The notes under the pieces: model-generated
Seen by the model: only the letters and a program-made list of their open reading frames with translations
The model's database searches: none
Told to the model about the DNA's origin: nothing
Source of the DNA: Planctomycetota bacterium
Lineage (GTDB): Bacteria; Planctomycetota; Phycisphaerae; FEN-1346
Length of the DNA stretch: 5,242 nt
Reading direction: 5' to 3'
NCBI GenBank assembly: GCA_026387055.1
Contig: JAPLML010000074.1
Location: 1-5,242, forward strand
In this document: piece after piece, positions 1 to 5,242 of the stretch
Layout of the letters: the number at the start of each line of letters is the position of its first letter
Position numbering within the stretch: position 1 is the first letter of the stretch
Translations under genes and position numbers: made by a program

Positions 1-879
1 CGCGAGCAGGCCCGCGCCGTACAGCGCCGCCAGGTCGTTCACCAGCAGCTTGCGGCGGGCGGCATCCTGCTTGATCTCGTTCCAGATGTCCGGCACGTGC
101 CGCGGCGCCGCGGCGTCGGCGGGCGCCGGGAGCGGCTTGCCATCGAGCAGCAGGTGCGTGCCCTCCAGGTCGACTTTCGCGACCTGTTGAACGCCCGACA
201 GCGAGACCCACAGGGTCTTCCCGTCCTTCGACAGGACCACGCCCCACGGGTCGGCGGCGCCTTCCGAGAGGCGATCCAACAGGAGCGTGGCGTAGACCTC
301 CTTGGCCGCCAGGTCGATGATGCTCACGGCGTTGGTGTTCACCCAGCCGCGCTCAAGCTGTGTGGTCGGCAGCGTCGTGCGGCCAACGGTGTGGACCACG
401 TAAACCCACTTGCCGTCGGGCGAGACGGCCACGCCGCGGGCGCACGTCGAGCCGCCGGGCAGGCGGATGTCGGCCACAGACTTCATCCCGTCCAGGTCAA
501 CCAGGCTGACGGTCGTCTTCTCCTTGCCGGTCGCCAGGGCCACCAGCGAGACGTCGTTGGTGACCGTGTTGGCGACGACCAGCAGGCCGCGCTTGGCCGC
601 CAGCGCCACGCCCATCGGCCGCAGGCCGACGTCCAGCCGGCGGAGCACCTTGCCCTTGGCCGCATCGACCTCGGCCACGGTGCCGGCGTTCCGCTCGGCG
701 ACGTAAACCTTGGTGCCGTCGGCCGACCACGCCAGGCCGGTGGGCTGCCCTTTCAGAGCAACCTCCTGGGTCACCTTGCCGGAGGCCGCGTCGATGATGG
801 CCACGCTGCCGCCGGTCCGGTCGGAGACCGCGAGGAACTTGCCCTCGTTGGCAAGGTAAAGAGGATCAAGCCCGAGCAT
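1..879 (-). CDS. YVTN-family beta-propeller protein, 3' end cut by the window edge
   Basis: The frame is open from the ATG at 879 to position 1, giving 293 residues with no stop; the rest lies outside the window. Propeller blades recur: FLAVSDRTGGSVAIIDAASG, then VYVAERNAGTVAEVDAAKGK, LLVVANTVTNDVSLVALATG, VYVVHTVGRT with NAVSIIDLAAKEVYATLL, and LWVSLSGVQQVAKVDLEG. Each pairs an SxDGKxxYVA-like strand with an xVxxID-like strand, the hallmark of YVTN/lactonase-fold propellers. The last residues visible (NDLAALYGAGLL) resemble the middle of planctomycete proteins in which such a propeller precedes a di-haem cytochrome c peroxidase-like half; I recall this architecture but cannot see that half here. 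The gene follows the large haem protein by 56 nt, so co-transcription is likely. Oddities: the first blade begins at about residue 10 with no signal peptide, and the start codon has a poor ribosome site next to a hairpin. No ATG, GTG or TTG occurs in this frame between 1020 and 880. Start confidence is low; coding confidence is high. Confidence 0.85.
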   Translation of the reverse strand, partial: MLGLDPLYLANEGKFLAVSDRTGGSVAIIDAASGKVTQEVALKGQPTGLAWSADGTKVYVAERNAGTVAEVDAAKGKVLRRLDVGLRPMGVALAAKRGLLVVANTVTNDVSLVALATGKEKTTVSLVDLDGMKSVADIRLPGGSTCARGVAVSPDGKWVYVVHTVGRTTLPTTQLERGWVNTNAVSIIDLAAKEVYATLLLDRLSEGAADPWGVVLSKDGKTLWVSLSGVQQVAKVDLEGTHLLLDGKPLPAPADAAAPRHVPDIWNEIKQDAARRKLLVNDLAALYGAGLLA

Positions 880-880
880 T

Positions 881-898
881 CGCCCGGCTTGCCGGGCG
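881..898. other. Perfect hairpin in the gap between the two genes
   Basis: CGCCCGG-CTTG-CCGGGCG is a 7-bp all-GC stem with a 4-nt loop (CAAG loop on the transcribed minus-strand message). It sits between the stop of the large gene (936) and the ATG at 879, ending 1 nt before that ATG. No U-tract follows, so it is not a classical intrinsic terminator. It could limit translation or stabilise the upstream message end. Confidence 0.5.
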
Positions 899-935
899 CG
901 GCGGGTCTCTCGCCGCGCAATCTGCCGTTGTAGTG

Positions 936-3900
936 CTACTTGTCGACCTTCGCCGTGACCGCCAACTCCTTCCCCGAGTCCTCGCCGATGATGCGGAACC
1001 CCACGTTGAACACCGGCTGCCAGGCGGGGTAACTCAGGCGGAACGCCGACCGCGCCCGGCTGGGCCGATCGTACCACGACCCGCCGCGGACGACCTTGGC
1101 GCCGGCCTCCGTTTCGGCCTCGCGGCCGTCGTCGGCCCGGTAAGGATACGGCATGTACGTCGAGCGGGTCCACTCGGAGACGTTGCCGTGCATGTCGAGA
1201 AGGCCCCAGGCGTTGGGGGCGTACGCGCCGCCCTTCGCCGAGATCGCCGCGCCGTCGCTCACGGACTCCACGCACGGAATCCACTTGGGCGAGTTGCCGC
1301 GGATGAGGCGAAGCACGGCCGCGTCGGCCAGGTTCGCCTGCTTCGCGAAGTTGGCGTCCACGGCGCCGAAGGCGAGGGGCGTGGCCGTGCCCGCGCGGCA
1401 GGCGTATTCCCACTGGGCCTCGGTCGGCAACGTGAACTTCTCGCCCGTCTTCTGGCAGAGCCACCGGCAGAACGCCATCGCCTCGCGCCACGTGACGCGC
1501 ACCGCCGGCTGGTCGGGCCCGTCGGCGTTGATGCCCCGGTCCCCCTGGTCCTTGTTCGTGACGCTGATGTAGCCGCTGTTGTGGAGTGGGTTGAACTGGC
1601 GGAACTGGGCGTTCGTGATCTCGAGCTTGCCCATCCAGAACGGCTTGGCGATGACGAGGCGCGCCAGCGGACGCTCGTCGGCAGATCCCGCCGCATCGCC
1701 CATCACGAACTCGCCGGCAGGGACGCGCACGAGCTCCAGCTTGACGCCCTCGCCCAGGTCGATCGTCCGCGACGGCGGCCCGCCCGTCGCCTGACGCCGC
1801 GCGGCCTCGGCGGTGTCGAACGGCCAGCCCGGGCACGAGACAACCTGGGCGGGCACGGGGGGCTCCGGCGCGGGTTTGACGGGCGTGATCGGCGCGGCCT
1901 CCATGGCCGGATACGCCTCGGGGTCAACGTCGAGATTCGCGTAGAGCTTCGCCAGCTCCAGGCGCCGCTCGCGCCCCTTGCCGGCGATCTGGCGGTACTC
2001 GCTCCACGTGCCGTGGCACGGCACGTTGATATCGATCCACGTGTAGAGCCGGTCCCACGCCTCGGCGTCGAGCTTGACGCCGTAGTGCCCCTTCTTGAGC
2101 ATCTGCACCAGTTCGCTCGTGCCGGCGTCGTACTCGCACGGCGCGGGCATGTGATAATCGCTCTCCGGCCCCGGCCGCCGCACGTACCGGTGCAGGACCT
2201 CGTAGGCGGGCGTGAAGCGGCCCTTGTAGCCGGGCACCTTGTCCTTGGCCCGGAGGTCCGCAAGCGACTTGCCGTCGGCTTGCAGAGCGCCGTCGTGGCA
2301 GCTCACGCAGTACTTATCGAGCACCGGCTGCACCTCCTGCGGGAAGCCGAACGGCCGCGCCGGGCCGTACCACGGCCGGATCTCCGACGGCGTCTGGCGG
2401 GTGGCCATCGTGGCCTGCGCCGGCGGCGGGCCGCTGGTCTGCGGCTCGTGGCACCCGACGCACGAGGCGAACTCGCCCGGCATCGCCGTGTACCAGCTCC
2501 GCATGACCTGGAGGGCCTTCCCTTCGGCGTCGAGCGGCTGGACCACGAGCGGCGTGTTGGCCGGCACCCGGAACATCGCCGACCCGTCCTCGTTCACCGG
2601 CACGGTGCCCAGGATGCGCTTGGCGTCCCACGGACCGTCGATGCCGATCTCGATGTGCCCGCCCATCCCGCGATAGGCGTAATGGTGGCTGTAGACGCGA
2701 AGCGCCTTGACCGCGCCGCGCGGCACGCCCTTGAGGCCCGGGCCCTGGTACACGTCGACCAGGTACACGGTGGCGTCCTGGCGGTCCGGCTTGACCCTGT
2801 CGGGGATGACCGGCGGCTTGAAGGACTTCCGCAGCGGGACGGGCTCCAGCAGGGCGTAGCCCGGCTCCTCGCGCAAAAGGAGCATGTTGTCGAAGATATC
2901 CACAAGATATATGCTCCAGTTGGACGAGGCCGTCCTCTTGCACGCCGCCAGGAAGTACTTCTCGCTCAAGGGCCACGGGTGCAGGAACTTCGGCCACGAG
3001 CCCTCCACGAGGCCGTCGGAGATGGTCGGGGCGACCTTCTTGCCGTAGCCGGGGATGCGCTGGACGACGCCGTCGGCCTCGCGGCGGCCCTGGGCGGAAT
3101 CGAAGATCACCAGTTCGCCCATCCGCGGCACGCCGTGATGCCCGGAGACGATGCCGACCACCTTCGTCGGGTGCCCGGGGATCGGGCGGGCGTAGAACGT
3201 GGAGTTCGGCCAGTACGAGTTCGACCCGTAATACTCGAACTGCGCCGTGCCGTCCGGGTTCATCTCAAAGAGGAGCCGCGAGAAATAGTGCGGGCTGTCG
3301 CTGTACTCCCACCGCGTGTAAATGACGCGGCCATTATTGAGCACATGCGGATACCAAGAATGGTCCTGGTCGAAGGTGAGCTGCCGCACGTTGCCGCCCT
3401 GGTCGTCCTGGAGGTAGAGCGACCCCACGTAATCTCCCCCGCCCACGCACGGCACGCCCAGGTAGCAGGCGGTGGAGCAGAAGAGGATCCGCCCGTCGGG
3501 CAGGTAGCAGCCGCTGTAGTTGTCCACGTCGGGCTGGTCGCCCTTGGTCACCTGGCGCAGGCCCGTGCCGTCGGCCTTGATCTCCCACACCTGCCAGCGG
3601 CCGAGACTGCCGGGCATGGAGAAGAGCATCTTGCCGGCGTCGAAGTGCAGGTCGATGTCGCCGACGAACTCCGTGTCGGCCGGCCGGTAGAAGGTCTTGA
3701 GCTCGCCCTGCGGGGCAAGGGGCGAGAGCACCGCGATCTCGTTGTCATAGCCCTTCTGCGAAAGGGTCGAGTTGCCCTGCCAGTTCTGCGGGAGCCCGAG
3801 GTTCTTCGGATGGCGCTTGACGACGAGCAGGCGGTCGAAGTCCAGAAGCGGGTTGGCCGTCAGGGCCTCGCGCTTCAGGGCCTCCAGGTCGGCCCCCAGG

Positions 3901-5021
3901 GCCAGGACCTTCTCCTGGGCGGCGGGATCGTTGCCGCCGGCCTTCGCCTCGTCGTACGCCTTGCGGAGCTTCTCCAGGCGGTCCAGGAACGACGCGCCCT
4001 TGGGGTACTTATCGCCAAACGTCTCCACGAGGTCGCTGATGGCCAACTCGAGGGCATTGAAGTTGAACACGCCCGCGGCCGCCCTCAACTCCTCGACCTC
4101 GCGCGACTTGTGGTACGCCTGCCGCAGCGCCGCCAGGTCGCCCGTCTCCTTGGCCTTTGCGAACTCCTGCTTCGCCTTGCCCACGAGGACGGCGCTGCGC
4201 GTCGCTTGGAGGTACCGCGGCGCCAGCGCCGCCGCGTCTCCGGCGGGCCAGTCGGCCGCCCAGAGGTTGTCCTCCTTCTCCCACGCCATCTCGCGCAGCG
4301 ACTTGGAGTCGCGGAAATCGCGCGCCAGCAGGTTCCAGAGCTCCGCGTGCGGCGACGGCGCCGCCCGCCCCCCGCCGGTCGGTGTCGGAGACGTCGAGAA
4401 GTAGAAACCGTGCGCCCCGCTGTTGTTGTAAATCTTGAGGAGCAGCTTGTTCTCGCCCTGCTGAAGCGCGAGCGGCGCCTTGTCCTGATTCGGCGCTGGG
4501 CCGCGCGCCACGTCGTTCGAGATCAACTTCTTACCGTTGAGCCACACCGCCAAGCCATCGTCGCTGCCGAAGTAGCCCGTGAGGGTCGTGGCCGCCGGGA
4601 CGGTGATCGTGCGGAAGAGGTACGTGGAACCGTCGGCGTCGGCCTGGAGGTCGTGAACCATGCCGTCCGCCAACTCAGGACGGGCCGTCCAGCGGAGCTT
4701 GCCATACGACTTGGCAAGGTTGATTTCCTGCTCGGGCGGGAAGACCGTCAGGAAGCCGCGGCCCTCCTTCGGATAGAACGGACCGATCTGGTGCCACGGG
4801 CCGAGCTGCACGCGGGTCGCCGCGGCGACCGCGGCGGCCGGTTTCGGCTGCTCGGCGGCCTGCTTCATCATCGCCTCGCGCGACGCCTGCATCGTCTCCT
4901 GCCACGTGCCCTTGCGGACGTAATACGCCGGATCGGCGCCCAGCACCGGCGCCGCCAGCGCCACAAGCGCCACAAGCGCCGCCAGCACCGTCCACCCCTC
5001 TCTCAAGGCTCTCCAACCCAT
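936..5021 (-). CDS. Secreted multidomain di-haem protein: beta-sandwich, propeller, hydrazine synthase alpha-like domain, FGE-like domain
   Basis: I chose the ATG at 5021 (1361 aa) because AGGAGA lies 6 nt upstream and a signal peptide follows (WTVLAALVALVALAAPVLGA, cleavage near residue 29); a GTG at 5054 would add 11 residues and lacks both. Visible in order: beta-sandwich of PA14/galactose-binding type (about 130-210, YFGSDDGLAVWLNGKK); charged helical region (about 224-389); TolB/WD40-like propeller (about 430-730) with Cys505, 515, 519 and 525; a hydrazine synthase alpha middle-domain-like segment (about 749-859, GTVPVNEDGSAMFRVPANTP) ending in CVGCH (854-858); cytochrome c segment with CVSCH (905-909); Pro-rich linker (about 1043-1060); FGE/SUMF1 fold (about 1089-1346: LPTEAQWEYACR, MHGNVSEW, RGGSW, NVGFRI). 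FGE catalytic cysteines are absent, so sulfatase activation is unlikely. Known: related propeller/haem proteins are common in Planctomycetota. Inferred: exported redox protein; substrate unknown. Stop TAG at 936-938. Confidence 0.93.
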   Translation of the reverse strand: MGWRALREGWTVLAALVALVALAAPVLGADPAYYVRKGTWQETMQASREAMMKQAAEQPKPAAAVAAATRVQLGPWHQIGPFYPKEGRGFLTVFPPEQEINLAKSYGKLRWTARPELADGMVHDLQADADGSTYLFRTITVPAATTLTGYFGSDDGLAVWLNGKKLISNDVARGPAPNQDKAPLALQQGENKLLLKIYNNSGAHGFYFSTSPTPTGGGRAAPSPHAELWNLLARDFRDSKSLREMAWEKEDNLWAADWPAGDAAALAPRYLQATRSAVLVGKAKQEFAKAKETGDLAALRQAYHKSREVEELRAAAGVFNFNALELAISDLVETFGDKYPKGASFLDRLEKLRKAYDEAKAGGNDPAAQEKVLALGADLEALKREALTANPLLDFDRLLVVKRHPKNLGLPQNWQGNSTLSQKGYDNEIAVLSPLAPQGELKTFYRPADTEFVGDIDLHFDAGKMLFSMPGSLGRWQVWEIKADGTGLRQVTKGDQPDVDNYSGCYLPDGRILFCSTACYLGVPCVGGGDYVGSLYLQDDQGGNVRQLTFDQDHSWYPHVLNNGRVIYTRWEYSDSPHYFSRLLFEMNPDGTAQFEYYGSNSYWPNSTFYARPIPGHPTKVVGIVSGHHGVPRMGELVIFDSAQGRREADGVVQRIPGYGKKVAPTISDGLVEGSWPKFLHPWPLSEKYFLAACKRTASSNWSIYLVDIFDNMLLLREEPGYALLEPVPLRKSFKPPVIPDRVKPDRQDATVYLVDVYQGPGLKGVPRGAVKALRVYSHHYAYRGMGGHIEIGIDGPWDAKRILGTVPVNEDGSAMFRVPANTPLVVQPLDAEGKALQVMRSWYTAMPGEFASCVGCHEPQTSGPPPAQATMATRQTPSEIRPWYGPARPFGFPQEVQPVLDKYCVSCHDGALQADGKSLADLRAKDKVPGYKGRFTPAYEVLHRYVRRPGPESDYHMPAPCEYDAGTSELVQMLKKGHYGVKLDAEAWDRLYTWIDINVPCHGTWSEYRQIAGKGRERRLELAKLYANLDVDPEAYPAMEAAPITPVKPAPEPPVPAQVVSCPGWPFDTAEAARRQATGGPPSRTIDLGEGVKLELVRVPAGEFVMGDAAGSADERPLARLVIAKPFWMGKLEITNAQFRQFNPLHNSGYISVTNKDQGDRGINADGPDQPAVRVTWREAMAFCRWLCQKTGEKFTLPTEAQWEYACRAGTATPLAFGAVDANFAKQANLADAAVLRLIRGNSPKWIPCVESVSDGAAISAKGGAYAPNAWGLLDMHGNVSEWTRSTYMPYPYRADDGREAETEAGAKVVRGGSWYDRPSRARSAFRLSYPAWQPVFNVGFRIIGEDSGKELAVTAKVDK
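984..1757 (-). other. FGE/SUMF1-like C-terminal domain lacking the catalytic cysteines
   Basis: Residues about 1089-1346 of the large protein. Family landmarks are present: VRVPAGEFVMGD near the start, a shortened KLEITNAQF strand, LPTEAQWEYACR, GLLDMHGNVSEW, RGGSW and NVGFRI. In true formylglycine-generating enzymes two cysteines lie shortly after the GGSW motif; here that segment reads SWYDRPSRARSAFR with none. The fold is well supported, the FGE activity is not. Confidence 0.85.
2295..2309 (-). other. c-type haem attachment motif 2 (CVSCH)
   Basis: This encodes residues 905-909, in the context FPQEVQPVLDKYCVSCHDG, a typical start of a planctomycete cytochrome c domain. Downstream histidines that could supply the distal ligand are at 944, 957, 979 and 1003; which one does is not resolvable by eye. 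Confidence 0.8.
2448..2462 (-). other. c-type haem attachment motif 1 (CVGCH)
   Basis: This encodes residues 854-858 of the large protein, Cys-Val-Gly-Cys-His, followed by EPQT. It closes the segment resembling the hydrazine synthase alpha middle domain (GEFASCVGCHEP). CXXCH covalently binds haem c after export; the signal peptide supports that location. Confidence 0.8.
3447..3509 (-). other. Four-cysteine cluster in the propeller
   Basis: Residues 505-525 of the large protein hold Cys505, Cys515, Cys519 and Cys525 (GCYLPDGRILFCSTAC then YLGVPC). Such density in a propeller strand/loop suggests disulfides or a metal site near the haem. The hydrazine synthase alpha subunit, as I recall, uses a propeller cysteine to help bind a zinc ion near its catalytic haem, which makes this a candidate equivalent. 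Confidence 0.5.
4958..4984 (-). repeat. 9-nt tandem repeat in the signal peptide
   Basis: The plus strand reads GCGCCACAA twice in a row, then a degenerate third copy GCGCCGCCA. It encodes the repeated Ala-Leu-Val in the hydrophobic core of the large protein's signal peptide. Gain or loss of a unit changes the core by three residues without a frameshift. Confidence 0.6.
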
Positions 5022-5027
5022 CGGGTA

Positions 5028-5033
5028 TCTCCT
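5028..5033 (-). promoter_or_regulatory. Shine-Dalgarno AGGAGA of the large haem/FGE-like gene
   Basis: On the minus strand the sequence reads TAGGAGATACCCG then ATG. AGGAGA ends 6 nt before the ATG at 5021, close to ideal spacing. This decides the start in favour of 5021 over the in-frame GTG at 5054, which has no comparable purine tract before it. Confidence 0.8.
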
Positions 5034-5090
5034 ACGCTCCGGTCCAACCTTCACCCTGGTACAAGCCTGCCGCGAACACTACTTTAACAC

Positions 5091-5109
5091 GCACACCCTC
5101 TTAGTGTGC
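5091..5109. repeat. Inverted repeat GCACAC-N7-GTGTGC in the promoter region
   Basis: Perfect 6-bp arms (5091-5096 and 5104-5109) flank a 7-nt centre. The element overlaps the CACACT hexamer and sits next to TAAAGT, where a repressor or activator site would be expected. It could equally form a small leader hairpin, or be chance. Confidence 0.35.
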
Positions 5110-5202
5110 CGCAAGATGCGCCGCGAATCAAGCTTTCTGGTCCGCCATCGGCGACAGGCGCCTCATCAGGCAGAGCGGGGTGTGCCGCGATTTTGTGGCA
5201 AG

Positions 5203-5214
5203 CCATGTTCATGG
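5203..5214. repeat. Short palindrome CCATGTTCATGG
   Basis: Two 5-bp arms (CCATG and CATGG) surround a central TT. It lies about 185 bp upstream of the large gene's start and outside any coding frame I can support. It may be a protein-binding site or chance; nothing in the window tells which. Confidence 0.25.
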
Positions 5215-5242
5215 AGGGTGGCACGGTCACGCGCCGTTGCGT

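Larger units (their letters stand above)
5022..5242 (-). promoter_or_regulatory. Upstream non-coding leader / promoter region
   Basis: I see no convincing gene in these 221 bases, which are less GC-biased than the coding part. On the minus strand two weak sigma70-like options exist: TTGATT (5126-5131), a 17-nt spacer and CACACT (5103-5108); or a lone TAAAGT -10-like hexamer (5081-5086) with no -35 at proper distance. Either would give a leader of roughly 50-75 nt. The stretch also holds small inverted repeats and several copies of GCCGCGA-like words. Neither promoter is a strong match, so the placement is tentative. Confidence 0.35.

Noticed and set aside
881..898. Hairpin as an intrinsic terminator between the two genes.
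   Set aside because: There is no T-tract on either strand after the stem, and on the minus strand it is followed after one base by the ATG of the next gene.
97..933. A 278-codon plus-strand frame opposite the second gene.
   Set aside because: It is low-complexity Arg/Gly/Ala-rich sequence opposite clear YVTN propeller blades on the minus strand; the same GC-driven shadow effect explains it.
984..1757. Calling the C-terminal domain a functional sulfatase-activating enzyme.
   Set aside because: The two catalytic cysteines after the GGSW motif are missing and no sulfatase gene is visible in the window.
936..5021. Calling the gene hydrazine synthase alpha (hzsA).
   Set aside because: The extra N- and C-terminal domains, the apparent lack of the tyrosine ligand and no sign of the partner subunits argue against true hydrazine synthesis; only the core scaffold is shared.
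5022..5054. GTG at 5054 as start of the large gene.
   Set aside because: It is in frame but has no Shine-Dalgarno and would put a charged 11-residue extension before an otherwise standard signal peptide; ATG 5021 has AGGAGA at 6 nt.
933..5087. A 1384-codon open frame on the plus strand, antisense to the whole large gene.
   Set aside because: Its codons are in exact register with the minus-strand gene, so it stays open simply because that gene avoids TTA, CTA and TCA, as expected at high GC. Its product is Arg/Leu/Val/His-rich with no recognisable domain, while the minus strand shows a signal peptide, haem motifs and conserved family motifs.

Overview
The window is high-GC bacterial DNA (roughly two thirds G+C by eye). 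Its protein architectures are typical of Planctomycetota: a very large secreted protein that combines a beta-propeller, c-type haem sites and a formylglycine-generating-enzyme (FGE/SUMF1) fold, followed by a YVTN-type beta-propeller protein. The taxonomic call is inferred from these architectures. No RNA gene, CRISPR array, insertion sequence or integrase is visible.

Layout: everything codes on the minus strand, so the operon reads from right to left. Positions 5022-5242 are an upstream non-coding leader with a clear Shine-Dalgarno, possible promoter elements and small inverted repeats. Positions 936-5021 are one 1361-residue gene. Its domains, in order, are: signal peptide, PA14/galactose-binding-like beta-sandwich, alpha-helical segment, TolB/WD40-like propeller with a four-cysteine cluster, a domain resembling the middle domain of hydrazine synthase alpha subunit ending in CVGCH, a second cytochrome c segment with CVSCH, a proline-rich linker, and an FGE-like domain that lacks the catalytic cysteine pair. 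Positions 880-935 are a short gap with a perfect hairpin. Positions 1-879 are the N-terminal 293 residues of a YVTN beta-propeller protein that runs off the left edge.

The two genes are probably co-transcribed. The first product should be a periplasmic or surface di-haem protein. The second resembles the propeller half of planctomycete propeller/cytochrome-peroxidase-type proteins, so a shared role in extracytoplasmic redox chemistry or electron transfer is plausible. No substrate can be assigned. The main points of interest are the hydrazine-synthase-alpha-like core in a different multidomain setting, the missing FGE cysteines, and the apparent lack of an export signal on the second gene.
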